NCBI GenBank assembly: GCA_023437365.1
Contig: JAEZGK010000058.1
Location: 186,001 to 250,000 of the forward strand
Source: Bacillota bacterium
Lineage (GTDB): Bacteria > Bacillota > Clostridia > Lachnospirales > Lachnospiraceae
DNA: 64,000 nt
Reading direction: 5' to 3'
The notes under the pieces were generated by a model. That model did not search any database. It saw only the letters and a list, made by a program, of their open reading frames with translations, and was not told the DNA's origin. Below, in pieces: positions 1 to 8,727 of this stretch. Made by a program: the position numbers and the translations under genes. Every line of letters begins with the position of its first letter. Position 1 is the stretch's first letter.

Positions 1-2765
1 AACAATGTCATCTGCCCGGTCAATGATTTCTTCTTGTCCGCAGCGATGTCATCCAGTATCTGAACATAATTCATCATCAACTGTCTGCGGTTCGGATGAA
101 GATTAGAAAATACTCCGGCTTTGATAAAGCTTTCGATGGTTCTCTTATTCACTTCCTTGCCTGACAACCTTGTTGCAAAATCCTTCAGCGTAACAAACGG
201 ACCATTCTCCTCTCGTTCTGCAACGATTGCATCAATGACAGGTTTCCCGACACCCTTGATCGCTGAAAGCGCATAACGGATTGCTCCTTCCGATACAGTA
301 AATACCGTATCTCCTTCATTGATATCAGGAGGAAGAATCTCAATTCCCATTTGTCTGCAGGTATAGATATACTCCGAAACCTTACCCGGATTTTCTATGA
401 CGGAGGTCATAAGAGCCGCCATAAATTCTACGGGATAATAGCATTTCAGATAAGCAGTCTCATAGGATACTACAGCATACGCTGCTGCATGGGACTTATT
501 GAAGGCATATTTCGCAAAGTCCATCATCTCATCATAGATATGGTTGGCTACTGCCTCGGGAATACCATTTTTGATGCAGCCGGGAACTCCCTCCTCTTCA
601 TTGCCGTATACAAAGGCCTTCCGCTCCTTAATCATCACGGATTCCTTCTTTTTGGACATGGCACGACGTACCAGATCACTCCGTCCGTAGCTGTAGCCGG
701 CCAGGTCACGTACAATCTGCATAACCTGCTCCTGGTATACGATACAACCATAGGTGGGTGACAGAATTGGTTCCAGCTGGGGGCATTCATAAGTGATATG
801 TCCGGCTTCATTCTTCCCCTTGACATACTGCGGGATAAATTCCATTGGACCCGGACGATATAATGCAATTCCCGCTATGATGTCCTCTAGGCTCCGCGGC
901 TTTAATTCCTTCATGAAATTCTTCATTCCGGCACTTTCCAGCTGGAAGATGCCCTCCGTCTTCGCGGAGGAAATCAGATCATAAACCCTTTGATCATTAT
1001 AATCTATCTGTTTGATGTCAAATTGCTTCGTACCAGAGAACGTCTGGCTCTTGTTGGCTTTATTCACCAATCGTTCCGCATTTTGAATTACAGTCAGAGT
1101 TCGAAGCCCCAGAAAGTCCATCTTAAGAAGCCCCAGCTCTTCCAAAGTAGTCATCGTGAACTGGGTAGTGACAGATTCATCAGAGGAACGGGAAAGTGGT
1201 ACGAATTCATCCAGACTCTCCTTACCAATCACAACACCTGCTGCATGCATTGACGTATGTCTGGGCAGGCCCTCCAATCTCTTGGACATATCGATTAAAT
1301 ATTTAACCTCACTATTGCTTTCATAGAGTTGATTTAGCTCCTTATTTGCAGCCATCGCTTTCTCTATCGTTATTCCGATTTCGGTAGGAATCATCTTAGC
1401 TATCGTATCTACCTGTGCATAGGGCAGATCCAGAGCGCGTCCTACATCCCGGATTACGCCCCTTGCAGCCATCGTACCGAAGGTTATAATCTGTACCACC
1501 TTGTCCTTACCGTATTTGGCGGTTACATAATCAATGACCTCTTGTCTACGCTCGTAACAGAAGTCAATATCAATATCGGGCATGGTAAGACGCTCCGGGT
1601 TCAGGAAACGTTCAAAAAGCAAGTTGTATTTGATTGGGTCGATATCTGTGATATGTAAAGAATAAGAAACAATCGACCCCGCTGCACTGCCACGTCCCGG
1701 TCCGACAGCAATGTTGTTGTCCCTGGCATATTTAATAAAGTCCCAGGTAATCAAGAAATAGTCTACAAAGCCCATATTACGGATGGTATCCAGCTCATAC
1801 TCTAAACGTTCCTGAAGCTCCCTCGTTACAGGCTGATAACGCTCCTTCAGTCCTTCCTCACAGAGCATCGTCAGATACTCAAAGGCAGTAAAGGGAGCCG
1901 GTACCGGATAGACAGGTAATTTATATTCTCCAAAGGCAATGGTTACATTACAGCGCTTAGAGATATCATAAGTATTCTGAAGTGCTTCCTTAGCATAGGG
2001 AAAGAGCTCCAGCATCTCCTCGGGAGATTTCAGATAATACTGACCTCCTTCATAACGCATTCGGTTTTCATCGGATACCTTCTTCTGCGTCTGGATACAG
2101 AGCAGGATGTCATGCGGGTCTGCGTCCTCTGCATAGGTATAATGGACATCGTTCGTCGCTACCAATTGAATCCCTGTATCCTGAGACAGACGCAGTAGTC
2201 CCTGATTCACAGACTTCTGCTCCTGCATTCCATGATCCTGCAGTTCCAGAAAGAAATTATTCACTCCAAAGATACCTTGAAGCTTCAGGGCAGCCGCCTT
2301 AGCCTCAGCAAAAAAACCCCTCCGGAGGTTCGTAGCTATCTCACCGCCCAGGCAGGCGCTTAAAGCGATGATGCCTTCGCTAAATTGCTGCAGCACCTCA
2401 TAATCAATTCTTGGTTTATAATAAAATCCCTCCAAAAAACCTTTGGAGACAATCTTCATCAGATTCTGATAGCCGGTATTATTCTCCGCCAGCAGTACCA
2501 GATGATGATACCGCTCCTCAGAGGCACCGGCCTCACGATCAAATCTGGAGTTGGGTGCAACATAAACCTCACACCCGATGATTGGCTTAATTCCCTCCGC
2601 CATACAGGCCTTATAAAAATCGATAACACCGTACATAACCCCATGGTCGGTGATTGCCAGACTATCCATTCCCAGCTCCTTGGTCCGGGCAACCATTTCC
2701 TTAATTTTACCGGAGCCGTCCAATAAGCTGTATTCTGTATGCACATGTAAATGCGTAAAATTCAT
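1..2765 (-). CDS. dnaE: DNA polymerase III subunit alpha (3' end cut off by window edge)
   Basis: Catalytic subunit of the replicative polymerase, DnaE type. The first 921 codons are present; the frame is still open at base 1, and the family is usually about 1150 residues, so the C-terminal quarter is missing. The PHP domain opens with HLHVHTEYS near residues 5-13. The polymerase active-site motif PDIDIDF lies near residue 397, and the third acidic region (KMDFLGLRTL) near residue 548. The ATG at 2765 is chosen because GGAGG sits 6 bases upstream. An in-frame ATG two codons earlier (2771) would touch the ribosome site directly. A clear sigma-A promoter lies about 170 bases upstream. Identity is secure; only the truncation limits the call. 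Confidence 0.96.
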   Translation of the reverse strand, partial: MNFTHLHVHTEYSLLDGSGKIKEMVARTKELGMDSLAITDHGVMYGVIDFYKACMAEGIKPIIGCEVYVAPNSRFDREAGASEERYHHLVLLAENNTGYQNLMKIVSKGFLEGFYYKPRIDYEVLQQFSEGIIALSACLGGEIATNLRRGFFAEAKAAALKLQGIFGVNNFFLELQDHGMQEQKSVNQGLLRLSQDTGIQLVATNDVHYTYAEDADPHDILLCIQTQKKVSDENRMRYEGGQYYLKSPEEMLELFPYAKEALQNTYDISKRCNVTIAFGEYKLPVYPVPAPFTAFEYLTMLCEEGLKERYQPVTRELQERLEYELDTIRNMGFVDYFLITWDFIKYARDNNIAVGPGRGSAAGSIVSYSLHITDIDPIKYNLLFERFLNPERLTMPDIDIDFCYERRQEVIDYVTAKYGKDKVVQIITFGTMAARGVIRDVGRALDLPYAQVDTIAKMIPTEIGITIEKAMAANKELNQLYESNSEVKYLIDMSKRLEGLPRHTSMHAAGVVIGKESLDEFVPLSRSSDESVTTQFTMTTLEELGLLKMDFLGLRTLTVIQNAERLVNKANKSQTFSGTKQFDIKQIDYNDQRVYDLISSAKTEGIFQLESAGMKNFMKELKPRSLEDIIAGIALYRPGPMEFIPQYVKGKNEAGHITYECPQLEPILSPTYGCIVYQEQVMQIVRDLAGYSYGRSDLVRRAMSKKKESVMIKERKAFVYGNEEEGVPGCIKNGIPEAVANHIYDEMMDFAKYAFNKSHAAAYAVVSYETAYLKCYYPVEFMAALMTSVIENPGKVSEYIYTCRQMGIEILPPDINEGDTVFTVSEGAIRYALSAIKGVGKPVIDAIVAEREENGPFVTLKDFATRLSGKEVNKRTIESFIKAGVFSNLHPNRRQLMMNYVQILDDIAADKKKSLTGQMTL

Positions 2766-2930
2766 GTTCATCCTCCCTTCCTTCCAAGTATAGAAGCACT
2801 TAATTCTATTCTAGGTCCTGCCCATAAGGCATTCTATAAATCAGCCGATGATATAAATGATAAAACATGACCTTTTATTCTTCTGGGCTGAATGTGAGCT
2901 TCATAAACTGAGTATAACACTTCATTCAAT

Positions 2931-2959
2931 ATCATATTCCACCCACAAAAACTTGTCAA
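2931..2959 (-). promoter_or_regulatory. Sigma-A promoter for dnaE
   Basis: Read on the minus strand: TTGACA, 17-base spacer, TATGAT. The -35 box is exact and the -10 box is one base off consensus. It implies a leader of about 160 nucleotides before the dnaE start. The 23-bp repeat array begins 8 bp upstream of the -35 box. Confidence 0.8.
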
Positions 2960-2966
2960 TAAGACG

Positions 2967-3127
2967 TATACTCAAGCAACCCTACAATGTATATTCAAGC
3001 AGCCCTTCAATGTTTACTTAAGCAACCCTTCAATGTATACTCAAGCAACCCTTCAATGTTTACTCAAGCAACCCTTCAATGTATACTCAAGCAACCCTTC
3101 AATGTTTACCCATCCACCCCTACAACT
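2967..3127. repeat. 23-bp tandem repeat array, six good copies and one degenerate
   Basis: Six contiguous units of 23 bp start at 2967, 2990, 3013, 3036, 3059 and 3082. The core reads CTCAAGCAACCCTTCAATG. From unit 3 on, the first four bases alternate TTTA and TATA, so a 46-bp higher-order unit is visible. A degraded seventh copy covers 3105-3127. There are no spacers, so this is not a CRISPR. The period is about two helical turns, and the array abuts the dnaE promoter. Confidence 0.9.
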
Positions 3128-3171
3128 ATTGAAATTCTAATCAGGCTGTTGCCTCATGGAATATAAAATAT

Positions 3172-3255
3172 TGCCGGAGCAGTACTGTTCGTTGAAAGTT
3201 TCTACTTGCGTGTGTGCAGCAGGAAAACCTAGGAAGAGACAGTATTGCTCCGGCA
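3172..3255. repeat. 17-bp inverted repeat with 50-base loop
   Basis: Arms TGCCGGAGCAGTACTGT (3172-3188) and ACAGTATTGCTCCGGCA (3239-3255) pair with one mismatch around a 50-base loop. It lies between the deacetylase stop (3298) and the repeat array. No T-run follows the arm in the leftward direction, so a simple intrinsic terminator is not obvious. It could be a processing hairpin or the remnant of a small element. Confidence 0.75.
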
Positions 3256-3297
3256 TAGTATTGTAACATTGATATATAGCAACCTCAGCCCTCCCAC

Positions 3298-4761
3298 CTA
3301 CCAGTTTTGTGGTGGTCGGTCCGGGTCAAGTGCCTCCCTCGGATTGAATAAATCCTTCAACCGCTCAGGAAATTGCAGCATTGCCTGTCCGTCAATCGGC
3401 CTTCGACCCATTCGGACATAATCCTTTCTGATCTGCATCCAAGGCTTGGAATTAACATTCAGGAATACATGGAAACCCTTCTTCCTTAAATAAAGATACT
3501 TTTCACTAGTGTACGGTCCTACCGAATGTTCGATATCTGCTCCGAACGGAAATACATAGAACTCAGTCTTTCCGATCAGCGGTTCTACTTCCACCAGCCA
3601 TCGTTCTGTATCTCTCTTCAATAGCTCTAACGACTCTGTCTGCATATTCTTGTGCCCCCAGCTGTGGGAACCGAATTCCCAGCCCTCAGCTTTTAACGCG
3701 TCAGCAACCTTCTTTGCCGCCCTTCTGTCCTCCTCGTAGGTAGGCGACTTGCTGTCATTGGTACGATAACCGAGGATTCCTTCATAGCCGGTCAAAGCGA
3801 TCAGTCCCTTAGCTCCCCGATAAGAGAAGTCAGGATGTGCCTCTACAAATTCGTCCAGGATCGGCACAATATCATAGGCACCTGTCATGATAGAGCCATC
3901 CTCAGCTATCATCTCGCAGGCTGATTTCCCGTTTTCATCTATAATAATTCTTTTCGCAAAGCCATCCTCGTCCATGTAAGCATAATAGCTGACATCATCT
4001 ATGGATAGAACCAAGGGTTTCTTTCCATTTCTCAGATAGATCTTTGCTTCCTCATAGCTTTCTGTATTCTCCTTTTTGACTTTATCCGTCAGATCCGACA
4101 TATTGACCAATACATATCCGTCTGCATAAAGCTTCTCGATTACATAATTGAATTCCTTAATCGTTGCCATATACATGTTATAGCCCTTGGCCTTACTGTC
4201 TCCGTCAAAGGCTTTTTTAGGATCTGCAACCAGTGAATGGAAAAAGATGTGATTGATCTGAGTAATGGAGTCATAAGAGCCTCCATATAAGACGAGTTCA
4301 TTTTGCTCCTTTATAAGTCGGTCGATTGCCTCCGTCAAAACCGAATACCTGGAATAATCCCCTTCTGTGCCCACATAGTCTTTCAGGAGCTTGATTGCAT
4401 CCTCATATTGATAACCCAGTGCCAAATGATCAGCCTTGGCTATGAGCTCTTCTCTAGCCTTAATTTCACTACTCAATATAGCCTGCTGTTCTAAAGCCTT
4501 CTTTTCCTCCGGTGTAAGCTTATCCTCAGAGCGGTCAGCTCCTTTTGCCTGAGAGGAGTCTATATTCTCAGAAGCTTTTGCATCCTGTTGATTTTCTGTT
4601 TTTGTATCCGGCAAAGCTTCGTCTGCCTTCCTAGTAATATACCAACGATATGTTCCTATCAATAACAGCAGAATCACAACCTCGATTGCAATCGCTGTAA
4701 CGATACGTTTTGATTTTCTTTTCTCTTGTGTTTTCGGATTTTGATTTTGCTTCGTCATCAT
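3298..4761 (-). CDS. Membrane-anchored polysaccharide deacetylase (NodB domain)
   Basis: Likely an extracellular, metal-dependent de-N-acetylase acting on peptidoglycan or another N-acetylated glycan. A basic N-terminus is followed by one transmembrane helix at about residues 20-42. A charged, low-complexity linker and a coiled-coil-like segment lead to the NodB fold. Its metal motifs are visible: SIDD near residue 253 (the TFDD position), HSWGH near 366 (HxxxH) and FPFG near 405. At 487 residues it is longer than soluble deacetylases because of the anchor and an insertion between the first two motifs. The ATG at 4761 has an AGAGAGG site. It stands alone, with a leader hairpin upstream. The substrate cannot be told from sequence. 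Confidence 0.85.
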   Translation of the reverse strand: MMTKQNQNPKTQEKRKSKRIVTAIAIEVVILLLLIGTYRWYITRKADEALPDTKTENQQDAKASENIDSSQAKGADRSEDKLTPEEKKALEQQAILSSEIKAREELIAKADHLALGYQYEDAIKLLKDYVGTEGDYSRYSVLTEAIDRLIKEQNELVLYGGSYDSITQINHIFFHSLVADPKKAFDGDSKAKGYNMYMATIKEFNYVIEKLYADGYVLVNMSDLTDKVKKENTESYEEAKIYLRNGKKPLVLSIDDVSYYAYMDEDGFAKRIIIDENGKSACEMIAEDGSIMTGAYDIVPILDEFVEAHPDFSYRGAKGLIALTGYEGILGYRTNDSKSPTYEEDRRAAKKVADALKAEGWEFGSHSWGHKNMQTESLELLKRDTERWLVEVEPLIGKTEFYVFPFGADIEHSVGPYTSEKYLYLRKKGFHVFLNVNSKPWMQIRKDYVRMGRRPIDGQAMLQFPERLKDLFNPREALDPDRPPQNW

Positions 4762-4776
4762 GAACCTCTCTTTTTC

Positions 4777-4804
4777 AAATCGGAGGTGTTTGCACCTTCG
4801 ATTT
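4777..4804 (-). promoter_or_regulatory. Leader hairpin upstream of deacetylase gene
   Basis: A 12-bp stem (arms 4777-4788 and 4793-4804, one wobble pair, 4-base loop) sits a few bases upstream of the deacetylase ribosome site in its leader RNA. It could modulate translation or mRNA stability. The ligand or partner is unknown. Confidence 0.5.
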
Positions 4805-4836
4805 ATGTCTAAAGATGTCTGAATACTTACTTTTTC

Positions 4837-4842
4837 ATTATA
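4837..4842 (-). promoter_or_regulatory. Extended -10 box for the deacetylase gene
   Basis: On the minus strand TGTTATAAT gives a TATAAT preceded by the TGn extension. No good -35 hexamer stands 17 bases upstream. This is the only plausible promoter between 4762 and 5114. Confidence 0.45.
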
Positions 4843-5114
4843 ACATACCCAACTTTTTTATTCCTTACAATAATATTAATTTCCCTGTTAATTATTGTTA
4901 ACAATATATTGCATTTTATATACGAAAATAACAATTTTGTAAAAATAATAGGGTTACTCTAATTATGAACGGAACTGTTTATCCATTGTATCGGAACTAC
5001 TGATATACACTACCGACATCCTCTTTGAAGCCTCTGACGGATCAGCTATCCTTTAACTTAAAGTTGTACATCAGGAATAGCGGTGTTACAATAGACCAGA
5101 AAGGAAATAAACCG
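4843..5114. other. AT-rich divergent intergenic region
   Basis: A non-coding stretch between the divergent deacetylase and radical SAM genes. It holds a perfect 14-bp palindrome TATTGTTAACAATA (4893-4906), a possible operator. No convincing plus-strand promoter was recognised. Confidence 0.4.
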
Positions 5115-6872
5115 ATGAATATAAGCTTCCTATCTGAAACGGCCAATCCGGCAATGATTGATTATATGAACTCCAAAGGAGCTGTCGTCCTGCTTCCAAG
5201 GGATGATCGCTTTGATTTAAGAATAGGCAGTCATGCGGATCTTGTACTGTCGATGATTGACGGTACCTTAATCCTAGATGAAAATGCTTCAAAAAGTATC
5301 TTCCACCAGCTAGATGCCCTGGGTGTCCCCTATGTGATAGGAAACTCCAGGCTTTCTTCAGATTATCCGAATGATATTGCTTACAATGCTGTTGTGACAG
5401 AGAGCTCTTTGATCCACAGGCTTGATTATACCAATTCCCTTCTTTTGCAGCATAGCAAAAACAAAGGACTGCAGCTGATCTCTGTCCGGCAGGGCTATAC
5501 CAAATGCTCCACCGTAACCGTCGGAAAGGAAAGCATCATCACCAGTGATCCGGGTATCTATGAGGCAACAAAGGATTTCATGAAAGTACTTCTGATCTGT
5601 CCGGGACATGTACTGCTCGAAGGCTTTGATTCCGGTTTTCTGGGAGGAGCCAGCGCCTGCTTTGAGGATGAGGTTGTCTTTCACGGTGATCTAAGTAAGC
5701 ATCCGAATTATGCGGAGATTAAAGCATTTGTTGAGGCAGAGCAGAAGAGGTTGATTTATTTTAAAGAATTCCCCTTGACGGATATCGGCTCCGTCCTTGT
5801 GCTCCGGCATCAGGAGAGCGTCCCCGCGGAACATTCAACCCACAGAAAGCATGTAAATATACCCATTTTCATATCACATGCAGGCTGTCCCAATGACTGC
5901 GTATTCTGCAACCAAAGAAAAATCACTGCAAAGGCCACTGCAATGACACTCCAAGAGGTGTCCGAACAGGTGAATACCTATACCTCGACTCTGGAGGAAG
6001 GTACAGAAATTGAACTTGCTTTCTTTGGGGGGAGCTTTACCGGTATAGCTACAGAGCTCCAGGAGAGTTATCTGAAGCTGGCTTATGAGTATAAAAGAGC
6101 GGGAAGAATTCACGCCATTCGTCTTTCCACCAGACCGGATTACATTTCCCGGGATATCCTTGAGAGACTTAAGCGCTTTGAGGTGGATATCATTGAGCTT
6201 GGAGTTCAGTCCCTTGTCAAAGAGGTGCTGGAAGCGTCGAACAGAGGGCACCAGGTTTCGGAGGTCTATCAATCCGTGGCTTTGATTAAGGCTTATGGAT
6301 TTCAACTTGGTATTCAATTAATGGTAGGATTGCCGGAGGATACGAAGGAACGAAGTGTGCTTTCCTCAAAGCTTGCAGCATTGCTGAAACCGGATTTTGT
6401 CCGTATCTATCCTACTCTTGTGATCAGAGAAACCGAATTAGCCTCCCTCTGCCTACATGAAAAATATCATCCTTTAACCATCGAGGAAGCGGTAGACTGG
6501 ACAAAGGAAATGTATCAGGTATTCTTAAACAGCCAAATACCTGTAATCCGAATGGGACTTCAGCCCACCGATCTGATCACCGAAGGCAAAGAGGTACTGT
6601 ATGGTCCTTTTCATCCTGCGTTTCGGCAGCTGGTGGAAAGTGCTTATTTTTTGGAACACATGAAAGCCAGCCTATCAGAATTGACTCCTGTTCCCGTGTC
6701 AAATCAGGATATTCTTTTTCTATGCAATCCGAAGGATTTATCCCAGGTCATCGGACATAAACGCAGAAATATACTTGAGCTTAAGAAGGATTATCCACAC
6801 CTTCGGGTAATTCCGGATCAGCGGATCAGACCAATGAAGCTTGAACTATCACTTCCTCTGCGATGCGAATGA
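5115..6872 (+). CDS. DUF6873 domain fused to an Elp3-like radical SAM enzyme
   Basis: A two-domain protein of 585 residues. Residues 1 to about 225 match the DUF6873 (GME-fold) family seen as stand-alone proteins in Clostridia, with QGYTKCS, IITSD and GFLGGAS. The rest is a radical SAM domain: HAGCPNDCVFC gives the 4Fe-4S ligands C258, C262 and C265 (CX3CX2C), followed by FFGGSFTG and the Elp3-like downstream pattern IELGVQS. The ATG at 5115 is preferred because AAGGAA lies 8 bases upstream; the frame also extends to a TTG at 5025 without a ribosome site. The 3' end overlaps the convergent LysR gene by 47 bp. The reaction is unknown; related short Elp3-like clostridial proteins are also uncharacterised. 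Confidence 0.8.
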   Translation: MNISFLSETANPAMIDYMNSKGAVVLLPRDDRFDLRIGSHADLVLSMIDGTLILDENASKSIFHQLDALGVPYVIGNSRLSSDYPNDIAYNAVVTESSLIHRLDYTNSLLLQHSKNKGLQLISVRQGYTKCSTVTVGKESIITSDPGIYEATKDFMKVLLICPGHVLLEGFDSGFLGGASACFEDEVVFHGDLSKHPNYAEIKAFVEAEQKRLIYFKEFPLTDIGSVLVLRHQESVPAEHSTHRKHVNIPIFISHAGCPNDCVFCNQRKITAKATAMTLQEVSEQVNTYTSTLEEGTEIELAFFGGSFTGIATELQESYLKLAYEYKRAGRIHAIRLSTRPDYISRDILERLKRFEVDIIELGVQSLVKEVLEASNRGHQVSEVYQSVALIKAYGFQLGIQLMVGLPEDTKERSVLSSKLAALLKPDFVRIYPTLVIRETELASLCLHEKYHPLTIEEAVDWTKEMYQVFLNSQIPVIRMGLQPTDLITEGKEVLYGPFHPAFRQLVESAYFLEHMKASLSELTPVPVSNQDILFLCNPKDLSQVIGHKRRNILELKKDYPHLRVIPDQRIRPMKLELSLPLRCE

Positions 6873-7722
6873 ATTCATTCATGGCAGAGGATAACCATTT
6901 GTCACGGTGCCAGATCAGCTGTGACCGGATATCATAATCACAGGTATAATTCAGCGGTATCAACCGCCCTGCTTTGATTTCCGCTCCTGCTGCAGCTTCT
7001 GGCAGCACGCAGACTCCGAGTCCGCTCTCCGTCAAATTTTTAATTGCCTGTATACTTTCGGTTTCCAAAATTATTTTTGGTGTTATTCTGCTTCGCTCCA
7101 GATCATTCAGAAAATTTCTCCGGTAATAAGCTGCCGGTTCAGCCATGATCAGGGAAACTCCGTTGAAATCTTCCGGTCCAAGATTTTTTCTTAAAACAAG
7201 CGGGTCTTCGCTGGCTGCCAGAACATAAATCGGCTCTACCTTTTCTGCGGTATACCGTATTTCCGGAATTTTATTCAAATACCCAATGGTATAAGCCAGG
7301 TCGATTTTATTTTCTCTCAGCTCGTGCAAAAACTCTGAGCACTTCAATATCTTTAATTGTATCTCTACCTTTGGAAAGCTCGGCTTATAGGCTTTGAGGA
7401 TAGCCGGCATCCTTTCGATGCATAAGGAATCGCATATCCCGATTCGTATCGTACCAGCCTCTCCGGCTGCCTCTCTGGAAAATTCCTGAACATTCTGTGA
7501 CAGCTTTAATAATTGGCTGACTGTCGGTACCAGCCCACGGCCGGCCTCTGTCAGGGTTACCTTCCTGCCAATTCTGTCAAACAGGGTTACTCCCAGCTCC
7601 TCCTCCAGCTTTTTGATATGCAGAGTGATGCAAGCCTGGGTATATCCCAATTTGTCCGCAACTCTGGTAAAATTCAGTTCATTACTTAATTCATAAAACG
7701 TCTGCAGCTGTTTAAAATCCAT
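6826..7722 (-). CDS. LysR-family transcriptional regulator
   Basis: A 298-residue DNA-binding regulator. The N-terminal winged helix-turn-helix spans about residues 1-60 (FTRVADKLGYTQACITLHIK as recognition region, then LFDRIGRKVTLTEAG). The rest is the periplasmic-binding-like effector domain. The ATG at 7722 is chosen because GGAG lies 5 bases upstream; an in-frame ATG at 7743 has no ribosome site. The gene is divergent from the 172-residue gene at 7836, with a perfect dyad between them, so autoregulation and control of that gene are likely. The effector cannot be predicted. Confidence 0.9.
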   Translation of the reverse strand: MDFKQLQTFYELSNELNFTRVADKLGYTQACITLHIKKLEEELGVTLFDRIGRKVTLTEAGRGLVPTVSQLLKLSQNVQEFSREAAGEAGTIRIGICDSLCIERMPAILKAYKPSFPKVEIQLKILKCSEFLHELRENKIDLAYTIGYLNKIPEIRYTAEKVEPIYVLAASEDPLVLRKNLGPEDFNGVSLIMAEPAAYYRRNFLNDLERSRITPKIILETESIQAIKNLTESGLGVCVLPEAAAGAEIKAGRLIPLNYTCDYDIRSQLIWHRDKWLSSAMNEFIRIAEEVIVQASLV

Positions 7723-7746
7723 ACTCGCTCCAATCAATAACATATT

Positions 7747-7763
7747 ATTATCAATATGATAAT
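7747..7763. promoter_or_regulatory. Dyad operator in the LysR divergent region
   Basis: A perfect inverted repeat ATTATCA-ATA-TGATAAT containing the T-N11-A pattern typical of LysR binding sites. It is 24 bp upstream of the regulator start and 72 bp upstream of the divergent gene. Confidence 0.6.
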
Positions 7764-7835
7764 TATGATTAATTTCCGTTATACTTAAGCTTATGCTATC
7801 ATAGACTCATCAAACATGCAAGAGAAGGAGTTAAA

Positions 7836-8354
7836 ATGAATGAATTCGTAAAAGCACTGGTCTGTGATGAAAGAAATAGTCTGATTCCTGAGGACAAAGA
7901 TTATTTTGGACGCCTGATCGGAGAATGGGATATTGAGTGGAAGGATCATCTAGGAAGCAAGGAGGAAAGATGCGTGAAGGGGGAATGGATATTCTCCAGA
8001 GTTTTGGAGGGTATGGGAATTCAGGATCTGTTTATCTGTCCCTCGAGAGAAGCACGTAAAAAGCTTTCCGTACCGGATGCGGAATATGGAACCACAATTC
8101 GGACCTATAACCCGTCAACCGGCTTTTGGGAAGTATATTATTGCTGCTATGGGGAAAACACCCGATTGGAAGCGGTAAAGGAGGAGGATAGAATTGTACT
8201 GACCGAAAGAGAGTACGGTACGATGAAATGGATCTTCTCTGAGCTAGAGGAAGACAGCTTCCACTGGCAAAATAAGCAGCTGATTGACGGCAACTGGAAC
8301 CTGTGCTGTGATTGTCACGCTGTCCGGAGAAAAGAGGCGGCTGCAATACAGTAA
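7836..8354 (+). CDS. Conserved hypothetical protein, probable lipocalin-like/DUF1579-type fold
   Basis: A soluble 172-residue protein without signal peptide or membrane helix. The repeated pattern of a short Trp-containing strand and a charged turn (FGRLIGEWDIEW, GEWIFSRVLEGMGIQD, TGFWEVYYC, GTMKWIF) resembles the small beta-barrel family that includes DUF1579. That resemblance is by eye only. AAGGAG lies 6 bases before the ATG. The gene is divergent from a LysR regulator that probably controls it, and it is followed by a strong terminator, so it is a single-gene unit. No catalytic residues were recognised. Confidence 0.65.
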   Translation: MNEFVKALVCDERNSLIPEDKDYFGRLIGEWDIEWKDHLGSKEERCVKGEWIFSRVLEGMGIQDLFICPSREARKKLSVPDAEYGTTIRTYNPSTGFWEVYYCCYGENTRLEAVKEEDRIVLTEREYGTMKWIFSELEEDSFHWQNKQLIDGNWNLCCDCHAVRRKEAAAIQ

Positions 8355-8362
8355 TCGTATAG

Positions 8363-8420
8363 AAAGTGAACGGACTAGCTTCCCACACATATTCGTTGGA
8401 AGCTAGTCCGTTCACTTTTT
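8363..8420 (+). terminator. Intrinsic terminator
   Basis: A perfect 21-bp stem (8363-8383 with 8398-8418), 14-base loop, ending in TTTTT at 8416-8420. It ends the rightward transcript of the gene at 7836 and also insulates it from the leftward crh gene. Confidence 0.92.
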
Positions 8421-8472
8421 ATTCCTTACCTTTATATTTGCAGCAGCCTCCTGCTTGTCAATCCACGTGAAA

Positions 8473-8727
8473 TTACTTACTGCTTAAATATTTTTCTATA
8501 TTATCAATTGCTGCCTTTTCGTCGGGTCCGTCTGCCGTAACTGTTACTGTCTCTCCGGCTGAGATACCCATACTCATCATACCCATGATGCTTTTCGCAT
8601 TAACGCGTTTATCTTCGCTGGCAACATAAATACTGCATTCGTATTGGCTCGCTACCTGGACAAGTAATGCGACCGGTCTTGCTTCCAACCCTGTTGGAAT
8701 GTTAATTACTATTTCCTTCGTTATCAT
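8473..8727 (-). CDS. crh: Crh-like HPr family regulator (no phosphorylatable His)
   Basis: An 84-residue protein of the HPr fold. HPr has a phospho-histidine in GIHARPA; here the motif is GLEARPV, so PTS phosphotransfer from enzyme I is not possible at this site. Bacillus Crh has Gln there. The regulatory serine region NAKSIMG is intact, the target of HprK. The ATG at 8727 follows AAGGAGG by 9 bases; a GTG at 8751 would overlap that ribosome site. The start overlaps whiA by 26 bp, suggesting translational coupling. The gene ends the operon that also encodes HprK. It probably acts as a carbon-catabolite cofactor rather than a PTS carrier. Confidence 0.85.
   Translation of the reverse strand: MITKEIVINIPTGLEARPVALLVQVASQYECSIYVASEDKRVNAKSIMGMMSMGISAGETVTVTADGPDEKAAIDNIEKYLSSK

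Noticed and set aside
2967..3127. Direct repeats resembling a CRISPR array
   Set aside because: Units are contiguous without spacers and no cas genes are near.
8473..8727. Ordinary HPr of the sugar phosphotransferase system
   Set aside because: The phospho-histidine position is Glu and the gene follows whiA, which fits Crh rather than HPr.
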